Assembly (NCBI RefSeq): GCF_014851395.1
Contig: NW_024044348.1
Location: forward strand, 23,437,890 to 23,501,889
Direction of reading: 5' to 3'
Length of the DNA stretch: 64,000 nucleotides
DNA from: Micropterus salmoides
Taxonomy: Eukaryota; Chordata; Actinopteri; Centrarchiformes; Centrarchidae
The notes beneath the pieces were generated by a model. That model was not told the origin of the DNA and searched no databases. It worked only from the letters and a program-made list of their open reading frames with translations. Positions 1 to 12,100 of this stretch are shown piece after piece (the first letter of the stretch is position 1; the number at the start of each line of letters is the position of its first letter). A program made the position numbers and the translations under genes.

Positions 1-3000
1 AACAATTTGTATTGGGGAATGTAAACCGTTACTTCGTGCAAGATTTTTTTCTTTGTATTGGGCAAGTGAAAAAAATGCATTAATACTGAACCCTGCATCT
101 TCGCTAGTGCTCAATTCAGATGATGATACCAAGTGCAGACTGTTACAGTGGAAATGAAAGCACCTACTTTAGTTCCTCTCCGCTTCCTGCTATTGCTATC
201 CCTTGAGCGTTAAACATGGGTTGCTGTCTTAACTCACAGTGCCCTGCCTGTGTCTCGTGAAAATGATCTTCTATGCTCATGAGATAAAAAGCCCCTCTAT
301 TTTCTAAAGAATGTGATCACATGGTAATTTAACTGAACTTATGACTATAAATAAATAAATATTTTCCTTGTAGGATTTGCTCCTGTGTGCAGGCGATATA
401 CTGTACAGTTGACTGTTATGCAGGTGAATGCATTTGTGGTCATCAAGTGAATGCATTTTACATTAAATTAATTCATTTAGCTGACGCTTTTATCCAAAGC
501 GACTTACAATTGCTATTTATGTCAGAGGTCACACGCCTCTGGAGCAACTTAAGTGTCTTGCTCAGGGACACATTGGTGGACATGTTACACTGGGGAGTTG
601 AACCCTCACACCAAAGGCATGCGTCTTATCCACTGCCCCATCGCCACACCATTTTGCATTCAAAGCCACCAGTCTATTACCTCTATAACACATAACAATT
701 GTCACCAAGTTGCATACACTGAAATACTACACGCTCCAACAAGCGAATCGATCAGCAAAGCATTGCTCATAAGAGTCACACCAACTGTCACACTTCTCAT
801 CAAAACAGCCACGACACCGTAGCAGAGTAAACTGTTTTACCTTAAATCAGATATTTTTCTCACCAGTTTCTGGACACAAGCATCTACTATTAAAACCCAG
901 GGCACTGACCAGATCGCTGAATGCATATAGATATTTATGTACGGTTTTTGGGATCAGATGTTTACTTCTTGGGAAATTAGACGTTTTCAACTCACCAATT
1001 TTGTGATTCATGCAACACAGATTTTCTTGTCATCATGCTCTCTCAATAAAATCTCAATCTCAATTTGTTTTACTGCCTCATGTCTGTACGCACACCTCAA
1101 GATGACGTTATTCGGAAACCAGTCTTTCAGTTGGCCACAGTGCAATTCAGATAGCCAGCCGTCCCAAGTATATCAGATCAATGCAGCATGACATCACATT
1201 CCCAAGTCTCGTTGTTTGGGAAAACACTGTTTACAAATGTATTTACTAGCCACACAGTGCTGACTTTCTTCTAGCATTATCGCCCACAACCTTGCTTTTG
1301 CGGCCTTGCTACTGATATGCTGAGGAATGTGACACATGTACAGCAGACATGAGTGTCTCTGTAAAGGGGAAATCACACAAACATAGCACTATAGTTCTGT
1401 ACTGTATGCACGGTGTTGTCTCAAAAGATTCACAGTATTCACAGATAGTAACCGGTGGCAGCTTCACTACATAAATGTTTTCAGACACTAGGTTGTAATA
1501 CTTGAATACAAACTCATCTCTACTGACATGAATATTGATATGATATTTGAGGTATTAAAAAACTCAGAAAAAATAGGGATAGGTCACAATTTTCAAAGTC
1601 CTTAAATTATTTTAAAAACTCAAATAGTTTATCATCTTGTCTTCACAAATATATTTTTTTACTGGCGTTAAAATGTGTGTGTGGCACATTCAGTTCGGCT
1701 ACAGCGCTGTGAGATGGGCCAGAGGCTCAGGTCATAGAATAGGAAATAAAGACTGTTTACAATATGAACACCACCACACTGCTACTATTCTTTATCAGCA
1801 GAGTACTTGAAGAATAGTCGAATGGTTCCCAGTGACTATGGAATAATATTTTTGCTTAAATGGCCGATCATTAGTCCCAATGAGAGTAAACATTAGCAGA
1901 TAGCCTCTTTGGTATTACTTGTATTAGGGCAGTGTTCGACACAATCAAAACAAACTCAAGTAAAAACTGCAGTGATCTGGGATGGCATGTCATCCTCTCT
2001 CTCCAATATCTCTCCGCTATCCCTATCATGAAATATAGGCAACAAAGCCAAACTGCAGTGATCTTTGGTCCAGTAAGGAAAACTGTAATTACAAAAAGGG
2101 CAGCCACGATACATGATACTTTCTAGATCAAACTAAGCACCCATTCTGCCACATAAGCCAAAACTTCCCTCAGTGTCTGCTGTACCACTAGATTCAGCTT
2201 AGCATAGGAAAGCAAAAAAACACCCACAGTAAGTTATTCATTAATTCCAGGGCAACAAAAGAAGAAGTAGAACTATCAATCAGGGCAGGGAAAGTACATT
2301 AACTAGGTCTACATGCCACAGTGCAAGTCTTGAATTTCTCTTTCTACTTTCACCATGTCACAAAAAAAACACAAGTTTCAGTGAGACCACAGGAACTCCA
2401 AGTGATCGTTCACTGCCACGTGAAAAACTGGTAGCGCAAACTATCTTGCCTACAATCAGATAGGATACTTTTGTTTTGCTGGTGGTTATGTCAAAACTCT
2501 CATTTAGCAGCTCAACTTTTATTGTTAACCCCATAACAATTCTATAACACAAAACCACCACCTTCATTGTGGTAGGCCACAAGACAACACAGACCAAGTT
2601 GATTAACGTTATTACAGCCACGTTAAGTAAGATTAACTTGACATTCAATACATGCTAAACTGGCTAAGGTGAGATGGCAGGTCTGGGATGGGAAAGGGAC
2701 TTTTTTTAAGCTGCTGTCTAAAATTTAAAGTTGTGGTGCAGTTTTCCACCCTGAAGGAGGCTTGTAAGATATTAACTAGCTTAACTAACATAACAAAATT
2801 CAGCACGCACTTTAGATACATAACGTTTCTGTATTGTACCAGATAAGGACTTTGATATATGATACCCATGACAATCACATGTAAAAGGGGTCCCTTAAAT
2901 GACGCTTGTCAATTGCACATTCAGACCAAGTAAAATCCAGCGTGTATAATTCCTTAAATTAAAAGATAAGATTTAACGATAGTAAATTGAAAGTTTGTGT

Positions 3001-3590
3001 TAACCTAGCCTTCATCATGGTTAAGCGTTAACGTTATCTTGAAATGTTTTGCTGAGTGAAGTGAGTCACTTACGAAGCCAGGTGTTATTAGCTGACATGT
3101 ATAAAGTAATACAACACTCACAAGTTAAGTCACTCGGTCCATATTGTCCATTTAGCGAGGTTACTGATAGAAACATCTACTAAAGCTATCATAGTTCGCA
3201 TAGTTAAAGATCTACAGTTAGGCAACATGTTAAAAAGAAATCAACGGGTAGCCGTGACAACACTGAAGTGATAAACGTTAACAGGTTATTGTCCAGTGCA
3301 CTCGCGTTCATAATTACCACCAACGTCATCGCTACCGCTGTTTGGTAGAATAATAAAACGAATTCACCACCCATAAATTCATTACCGCAATGTGCTGACA
3401 GAGCTATCATTAGCTACGTACGAGGCTTATGTTGAAACTGTTGAAACCTTATACAGCCATAGACAGCCAAAAGCTCGCTAGCTTGTAAGTTTCTAGCTAA
3501 GTTATGACTTTGTATTACGTCACATTTAAAGTATCGTTTCAAATGTTTCGCTAAACTAATATCACAAATGACAGCCTTAACTCAACCACT
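1..3590. other. Non-coding stretch, probable HIPK3 intron 1
   Basis: No open reading frame here has conserved protein character and I see no exon pair with good splice sites. The sequence is AT-rich and contains one interspersed repeat (about 465-650). In other vertebrates HIPK3 lies head-to-head with CSTF3, so this stretch may be the long first intron of HIPK3 read on the minus strand. That is inference from synteny; no HIPK3 coding exon lies in the window. Confidence 0.3.
465..650 (+). repeat. Teleost interspersed repeat (SINE-like)
   Basis: The segment carries the motif GACGCTTTTATCCAAAGCG followed by a short tract, a part reading AGTGTCTTGCTCAGGGACAC, and an end matching TCTTATCCACTGCCCCATCG. 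From memory this is a very common dispersed repeat in fish genomes. I do not assign it to a named family. The short open frames over it are not genes. Confidence 0.6.
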
Positions 3591-3593
3591 TAC

Positions 3594-3850
3594 CTTCACA
3601 TAGAGTCACTATAAGTATAATCCAGGGCTTCTCTGAACATGTTATGGACTTATAAATCCATACCATGCACAGTTCGCCTGCATTGCTGCCATCTTGTCCT
3701 AGACGACAGGAAGGGAGAGCTTGCTCTCGGTAACGACACCATCTCCCACATTTTAAACATTAAATAACTCCTGCTTATGAGCGTCCAGAAACACCCCACC
3801 GAGTCCAAGTTGTAGCTACACAGTTCAAATTCGTCTCCTTCCTCTTTGGG
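3594..3850 (-). other. HIPK3: Candidate non-coding first exon and promoter of HIPK3
   Basis: On the minus strand a strong splice donor (GAAG then GTAAGTGG) sits at 3,593/3,594. About 95 bases upstream in the sense of transcription is an AAGATGGC element (plus 3,688-3,696), the YY1 motif often placed just downstream of vertebrate start sites. The region is less AT-rich than its surroundings. Vertebrate HIPK3 has a non-coding first exon diverging from CSTF3, so a HIPK3 exon 1 is the simplest reading. The 5' limit is a guess, and no downstream HIPK3 exon is present to confirm it. Confidence 0.3.
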
Positions 3851-3899
3851 CAAAGTAGCCCATCTCTGAAAGGGTGTCTGTTACCCCTACTAGACGTGC

Positions 3900-5880
3900 G
3901 GTCCCGCGGCCCTGGCTGCCTCTAACATGTCCTTTTTCTCTAGCAACTGCAAGCAAATGTTTGTGAACTGACGGCATTGGCCAGACCAGAGTAATCGATC
4001 ACCGATCAGATAGTTCCCAAAAAATCAGGATTCAGTGGTACATTCATGTCGAATACACTAAAATAGATAAAAAATGGAGACAATATCTTCATAAGAAACG
4101 TCATAGTAAACATTTGGTGAGAAGATGCATACTGTATATACATATAGACTAAAGATGGAAATGTTATATTGTGTGTATTTAAAAGGATTAGAGTAACAAA
4201 GGAATTAACTGCTGTGATCAGAGACGGTTACCATGTACATTTGGTTGTTAAGCATTCACTATTTAGGCTACTCCCTTGCAAGTTAATTGAAAAAACAGTG
4301 ATAAGAAGGCAGTCACATCCATAGGGTTGAGAAGGCTTTATCGGTGATGGCAATAAGTGGTAATAAATGAGTGGTAATCAACTGAATGAGGAAAATAGCT
4401 TCTAGTGATAAGTGTTGATAACTGATATGTAAAATTCTTAGGTGATGTACAACATCATTAGGTTGGTTCCATTGATCAGTTTCTGAAATTTGCTTCATAT
4501 TTGAAAATGCAATGGCAGAACGTAATGATAACAATTGATGTTCTTACTTCTTTAGCAAAATGTCAACAGCAGAGTTAGCAAATTAGTGGGGGAGGACAAG
4601 CTGAAGTCTACTGCTCAGACAGTCAGGAGGCACCCAGCTGACAGAGTAAGCTGCTCATAAACCCCTCGGTGTCTGGGAAGGCCAGCTCTAATCTAATCCT
4701 CCAAAATACATACAATGTCTCTCCCAGTCCCCACCCCAATTACAGACAACAAACCACCAGATGGAAAGCAGGTGTGGACACCTTTTGTATAACTTGGTGG
4801 TTCATGAGTAAACACAGCTGGGGTGGATTAGTCCACACCTCTACAAGCCCTTTAAAGGTTTGTACATTCTTTCCTTGTGGAAGACGCAAGGGTGAGCCGA
4901 GGGATGTTGCATGCATTCACCATCAAATCTAGAAAACAATATTCTTTAATACTCTTACAAGAAAATATTATTAACAGTGTCCTACAAAGATATGCTAACA
5001 ACCTCAAATCAACCAATAATCATGTCAGGGTTTCCAGATTTTACTCAACTGTTTTTTTCTTCTCCACAAATGTTGGGTTCAACAAGACTCAATCACAATC
5101 ACACTCAGAATAGTGTAAAAACATCTGCAGTTTAATTAATAGCAGAAAAACATTACTATTGTAAGATCACATTAGTTCACTTCATGATGGGTGTTCTTGT
5201 CTGCAGGTGAGGAAAAAAAAATTACACTTGTTAACTTGTGATCAGGTAACTGCTCTATGGTCTTTTGCTCTGGTCTGTTTCAGGTTGTTGGCCAGATGAC
5301 ACACACAAGCGCGCGCAATTGCTATATTGATAGCGGTGGTTACTATTTGTCTCCCCCTACTGGCCAGCAAGATGACCTGCATTGTACAGTACTGAACGAG
5401 CTGTTAGATGTTTTTATGATTTGAGTCACCAGAACAATTGTGTATAGTCCTACATAGTGGGTGGAGGGATTGGAGTTATAGGGTAGAACAAATATGACGG
5501 TTTGTATATGTCTAATGATCACAGCGAGAGATTTGCGGTTGCACTTGAACCACCCAAATGTACGTGCATAAACATAGGCTCTACACGCTATAGTAAAACA
5601 TTATTTGCTAGTGTTTTAACTCAGGCGTGCTGCACACACGATAGACTAACATTTAAAATTATGCATCATCTGTTTATTAGTAATAGGCGACTAAAGTCTA
5701 TTGCAGGCAAATGCTACAATATATGCCTCGCATTCAACCATAGGCCTCCACACATACCACTTATCCATTCCTTTCTGACTGCAAGAAATAGCGTGATTAC
5801 ATATTGCAACATTTAATTTGCGCAGTCACACATACGTTTTTACACGTTGGATCCATATCAGGTTAGGTCACGTTTTATTT
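3900..5880. other. Intergenic DNA, no gene seen
   Basis: Between the candidate HIPK3 exon and the CSTF3 promoter I find no exon with conserved coding character. The open frames at 4,669-5,113 and 5,502-5,816 have no recognisable protein features and no matched splice sites. Confidence 0.5.
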
Positions 5881-5884
5881 TGAA

Positions 5885-6120
5885 GGATTCGCGGCGGAAG
5901 TGTTATTGTTGTTGCTGCTGAGGGCGGAGCGGAACACAAGTTTCACGCCATTTTGAGACAGTGGCCAACCGTTGAGCAGCTTTATGCTTTAGGCCAGTGT
6001 GTTCGACCCATTTGAAGCTATGCCGATTGCTTAGTCGTTTTTAAAAAATTGCCATCACGTTATTATTTGAGCGTTAATGCAACTGATATAACATTTAGCA
6101 CCTAGATCACCCTTTCAGCC
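5885..6120 (+). promoter_or_regulatory. CSTF3: CSTF3 promoter and 5' UTR
   Basis: Just upstream of the CSTF3 start codon the DNA becomes GC-richer and holds an ETS-type site CGGAAGT at 5,895-5,901, a GC box-like GGGCGG near 5,932 and a YY1-type GCCATTTTG at 5,947-5,955. There is no TATA box. This is the usual arrangement of a housekeeping promoter. The transcription start is probably close to the ETS/YY1 pair; its exact position is inferred. Confidence 0.55.
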
Positions 6121-9100
6121 ATGTCCACCGAGGGAACAGCCGACCAGGTAACGTTAGCTATATGTAGTTCGAAGCTAACCCTTACCGAAACGCTAGCATA
6201 ACTTAGCTTGTGTATTATTCTTGGATAATGTTAGCAAGTCGATTCTGCGGCAGTATGTGCATTCTATTGTTAGTTTTTATACGTCCACATTAGCTAGAAT
6301 ACACAATTACACAGACAGTTTAGCGTTTTGTCGTAAAATTGCAAGTTTCACCTGTTGTAACGTTACGCCATGTTGCCTAACGTTAGCTAACTAAGTGTAG
6401 CATTGTCGCTACTTACCGTTAGTTGTCCAGCGATAACGGGCTAAACGAACTTAACAAGTTAACATGCATGTGATGTTATTAACGTACGATTACGTTAGTC
6501 CTCGCCATAGATAGTAGTTTTCTCGGTGCTTGAAACGTCTCTCGTGTCACTTAGAAAGACATAGCTAACGTTAGCTAGCGTACAAACACGGTGTAGAGTG
6601 ATTGTAACTTGATTTACCTATCAAATATTCGCAAGGCTGTTGTTTCTGATAGTTCTATCGCATGCTACAGGAGCGTACCCAAGCATGCAGGGCCCCATTA
6701 ATCGGTACTTAACTCATCCCAATATTATGAGCCTGTATTTAGTCTTATGTATGCCGTGGGCCCCTAGAGTTGTCACCACAGTGCACTGCAAGTCCATTCA
6801 GCAGCATAACCATTTTGTCCTGTGCCTTTTGTGTTGTCTTGCAGGCTGCGGCAGAGTATATTCCAGAGAAGGTGAAGAAGGCAGAAAAGAAGTTGGAAGA
6901 AAACCCATATGACCTTGACGCATGGAGCATTCTGATTCGAGAAGCACAGGTTTAGTGACACAGAGTTGCATTCCTCGGGTTAAGCAAACTGGGAATATGG
7001 GTGGGGAGGGGGGGTTGGTGGTGATATGGGATTAGGAGTTATAGACTGTTACAATACAAAACCATTTCATCTTTTTCCCCCCACATGATTGCTTCTTCAT
7101 ATGTCAAATAGTGTGGAATGTAAATGCATTCTCCTTCTTTAGAACCAACCCATAGATAAAGCAAGGAAGACTTATGAGCGACTTGTCACGCAGTTCCCGA
7201 GTTCTGGCAGATTCTGGAAACTATTCATTGAAGCAGAGGTTAATACATTTTCTTTTTTTTAGTGTGCATGGCTGAGGATTTTCCTAACATGATCAACAAT
7301 GTGATTTTCACACAAACAAAATGTCTCTTAGTTCAGTGAAGTTTAAAGTCACAATTCTTGTTTTGAATCACTAGGCCTGACTACTTTGCTACTAGCCTGT
7401 TTACGTTGCAAGTATATTATCAATGGTCAACAGCAACAAATAAAGACATTTTGACAGTTGAAAGCATTTACCTGCATAAGAACATCCTACACAATGGACC
7501 TGGATTTAACCTAGCTTTAGGATGATGAAAGAAGATCTCGATTTCAGGCTCTAGCTAGACTCATTAAGAATTGTGCCTTTAAACGTAAACAAAGGGGAAT
7601 TTAGCTCTAACCATTTCTTTTTCAGAATTTTTTTTATGTTCCCAGGATTTAAAAAAACAACAACCAGCAAACATATTCTCTGCGTCGTATTTAAATGGGG
7701 TAAAGTGCATTTGTTGCATGTTTGGTCTGCAACAGTATTAAAACTATTTTAATGGTATTGGAGTGCATTAGCCTTTTATTCACTTGTCGTGTCAATTTAT
7801 TGCCTCCTGTGTCATTTCTTTCGGGTAATTTTATAAACAAATATTTTGATTGTGTGGCCCATTTTTTTCCCCTTGAGACTCCCCCACTCCTCCTGAATAT
7901 ATGACCAGTGACCCATTTGCCTTGATGCCATCAACATGCTTTGCTATTAATGCAATCAGCTACTGATTGGATGATTCATTTCCCCTTGCACATAATCATT
8001 TGTGCTAACCCGGTGAAGTGCACTTTCTGATGCCCTCCACCTGTGCAGATGACTACTGCAGCTGGTGTTAAAAAAAACATTGCTTGCACAAAGCTGCACA
8101 GCATTATCAAGCATCAGAATTTAGCTTCTTAGTTTAAAGTCCAGTGTGTAGTTCTGGAAAATGATCTCTGTTGCTCTATGTTGAGATTGTTGTGGTTTGT
8201 TGTTGTGGAGTTGCTCCCCTGGGTGAAGCTACCCTCTGGCCCTCCCCTATTCCTCTCACCTCCTGTCTTCACTCACTTTGATTACCCAGCACAAGAAAGG
8301 CCTGGTGTGATATTTCACATATGTAATGAAATGGGGGGGGACACAATGCTTCCTTTTCCAAATGATCTAAGCCTCTTAGGAACAGTCCTTAATAATTTAC
8401 CCTAGCCTACAGATGGCACTAACTGTACTTGTGCCAGCAAAGCACAAGGTGCTCCACACTACTAATATATTGCCCGCTCGGGCAAAGATGACAGCCAGCA
8501 ACAACCTAAAGAAAGCTAGAGCAGAGCTGTTTCTACAAATGGTATATGCAGAACATCAGAAAATAAAATTGAGTAGATCTAGACATCCTAACATCACCAA
8601 AACATTTTTGTGGCAGGCAAGTTCATTTCTCTTATAGGTGACCCAGATTTCATATTTTTATTCCCTTAGAAACAAGCTTAATTACCCTGAGATTTACATA
8701 TGTATTTGTGCCCAATATGTGTAAATTCCTGGACATAAATTTTAATCTTACACAGGTGCAGCTTTGGACTGTGATTGTTGGAAGGTGGGTAATTACCTAA
8801 AGCGTCTGGAGTATGGGGACAATGTTACTGACAAGTTCATTTATAGTAGACACATTAGATATTAGCACCAAGTTAAGTCCCTTTTAGGCTTTCCTTTTTT
8901 AGATTCCTGCCAAATAGAAATCACTCACTCAGAAAACCCTTTTGAAAATAAAATGTTTTAAGGGGAAGATAAGCAAATTACATTATACTGCAAATAGTCC
9001 AGTCCCTTTAAAGTAAAATGAAGAAATGTTTATTTTGAAGATATAATTTATTTTCAGCCAATTTCTATTGACCTATTTATTATTATTATTACTAAATTCC

Positions 9101-12100
9101 AAACTGCAATCTTCAGTCCAAAACATATAACACTAACAATTAGTGTGACATTTTTATTTATTTATTGGAGAAAAAGCAGACAATTACACAATTTAGATTT
9201 TTAATCAATTTGTTGGTTTTAATAGCTTACAACTCATTTGCTTTTCATAGTATAAATACACCTACCTAATTCGGTAAGTATGTGGATGAGTTCTTATTCC
9301 CACACCCTACATTATTACTTGTAGGTTAGGACTATACCTTAACTGATCAAAGGTGGAAACCACCATTACCTTACAAAACCTACTTGCGTGAAAGGCTCCA
9401 TATTCTGCTCTTATTGTGTATTCTCGTGAGAGAGTCTGGTTGTCAAGATTTTACGTGGACCTCATTTGTAAAAGTTGCACACCAGGCAAATCACACCAAG
9501 TATTGGTAGTATTCATTACTCTCCTCTTTTAGAGAGTCCAGCTCAGTCAGGATTATCCACACATTACATTCACAGAAATGCCTAGTTGAGTATTATAAAC
9601 TTGATCAGCAAAGGTCTGACACAATGCAGGACTTAATTGTTGAATTATATTTTTGGCCCCCATAACATGATTGTTAAAAACAACATGCAGTAAAGATGTG
9701 ACTTGTGAGAAGAGCATATTGAGGCAAACTTTCCCAGTCTGTTGGTCTTTGAGACTATTTCAGGATACTTTTTTTGTCATGCTTTCTAAAAACCCTTTCA
9801 TTGGGCAGTGTACGCCATGACAGAGAAAAAATGTATTGTTTATCTTGAGCGAGAAATCAGGAGGAACTAAAAAATAAAAATCTTGCATAGCTCAAATCAG
9901 CATCATAATTTATACGGCATAAATGATCTAAAAGCTGTCACCAAATGCAGTCCAGTTACTCTGCTTTCACAGCTGGATTGTAGAAATAGTGCACAATTTC
10001 ACACTTTTTAATTGTGCAATGTAGAAAGATAATATCAGCCAGTAATGTGCATTTACTGGGCCTGTGAATATTCCATCCCCATGTGGACAAAATTCATCAT
10101 AATTTTGATACAGTGTGGCTGTTTCCATTCCGTCTTTAAGGAAATTGATTTGGCCAGAGAAATTTTCCATGCAGTCGTATTTGACAAATAGCAAAGATGT
10201 CATGCTTTATTTTCCTGATAGGAATTATGCTGTTTCACAAATCTTTTTCTGCCTCCTACATCCTGCATTTGTTTAAATGTTATCTAACTTTATTTTGCTG
10301 ACCTTTCTTTTCTCATATTAAAGTAAGTTAATGGTGTGGTTAAAGGATCATATAGGTGTGTTGCAGAGTGTTTCTAGCAGTGATCTTTAGCAGAGTTGTG
10401 CTTCATGAGGCGGTTTATGTAACATGCTCATCCCTTAAAGCAGCTAGATGAGGTGTTGTAATGTTTACCTCTAGAAACATCTGTAACCATCTCACCAGCA
10501 TATTATACCATTATTGCAGTCTTAACTCATGTGCATTATGTAGCTGATCTACTTCAGGGTAGCATAAGGAAACACTTCCAGGATTCACATATGTTGCTGT
10601 AAAGGCTTATTGTAACCAAATGTTTTACACACTGAAAAATGTCCATTTAGCCATACAAAGTCTTGGTTATCCCGAGAAAGCCTAATTGAATTGTTTCAAA
10701 ATGTCATACTCCAGATTGTATATCTGGGGCATTATGTGATGTTTTGCAGGTGAATGAACTGACCTCTTGGCTAAAAATAAACATCAGTAGATGCATGTTC
10801 CAAATACCATGCCTCTTGTCTCTGTTTTGTAATGAAGGAAAAAGCTTAATGTGTCAGTGTGCAGTGCCTGGAATGACATGGAAAAATAATGTAGGTCAGT
10901 CTTTTTTGGGGGGAAAGTACCCTGAAGGCACTCTTGACATCAGTTGGCTTTTACTGCATTGTTAAACAAAGATCCAGCTTTAAGAAATAATTTTCTTAGA
11001 AAATATACTTTTGTAGGTGTCAAGTGTTGAGGTCGTACAAAATTTTTCATGTGTTGTATGAGAGATTCATTCGGCCGTTTTGAATTGCATTGCTTCGTTC
11101 ATTAATTGCAAATTACTAAAATGAACTTTTCATCTTGGAATGTTGAATTTTTCTTTTGGATGTTGGGTACCATTTGTACATGCCAGGGTGGAGAAAGATG
11201 TTTTAAAGGTATGATTGTGGGCCTTTGATCAATCGCAGACAGTTGAGAGGTGACAGGATGCAAAAGGAGAGAGAGGGGATCCAACCAGGGATGTTGCGAT
11301 CACAGTATATGGAATGCGTCTCTTTGTAATTATTGACTCTCTTACATCAGTGCACTGCACCTTCTCAGTTTACAAAGCAGGTAAAGACCCCATGACACTA
11401 TTACTTTGTTTTTTCCAGGCTAGTTTACTTTTGCTTTTTTACTTAGTAGAGCACATTCATGTAAACATAATGGGATGGGCCCGGGGTGCGAATACCACAG
11501 AAACAGCACTTCCTGTCTGTACCAGAGGGTGCTTGGAGACTGTTGCCTCAACTCAGACCATACAGTGCAACCATGTTTACCAAGGGAGCACACCGACGGT
11601 CTTTTTTTGAAAAACATCAAATACTGTATTTCTCAAATTCTGACCACCTTTTTCAGTATCTTTGTTAAAGTTAGTATTTAAAATCTGCATTCTGAACTTT
11701 TTGTCAGGATTTTTTTTCTGTAACCCGTGGTCACTGGTGTTTTTCTGGGTTATGTGGTGCAATATAGATAGAAAATAAACCCCTTTTTAAAAGGAATTTC
11801 TTGTGTGAATTTCACTTTGTTGATCTTCCCCGTGTGTGAGTGATTATATTTGCATGAATGCATGTTTCCTTCAAGCCATAAAAATAGGAGACATGAATTA
11901 ACATTAACATTTACATTCTTATTTCCAGATCAAGGCTAAAAACTATGACAAAGTAGAAAAGGTAAGTGTCCATCACACATCATGAAAGGTGACTAGTGTA
12001 TTATTTTGATAGCTGTGTATGTATAATGTCCATTTAAGGCATTATTGTATAATAAGGCATCTAAAACAAATGTGCAAGGCATGGCATTTTGGAACCCGCA

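Noticed and set aside
387..822. Two open frames near the left end
   Set aside because: They overlap a dispersed fish repeat and have no coding signature.
8130..8410. Possible MITE starting TTTAAAGTCCAGTGTGTAG in CSTF3 intron 3
   Set aside because: The left end resembles the MITE at 57,396, but I could not find a matching right end, so no element is called.
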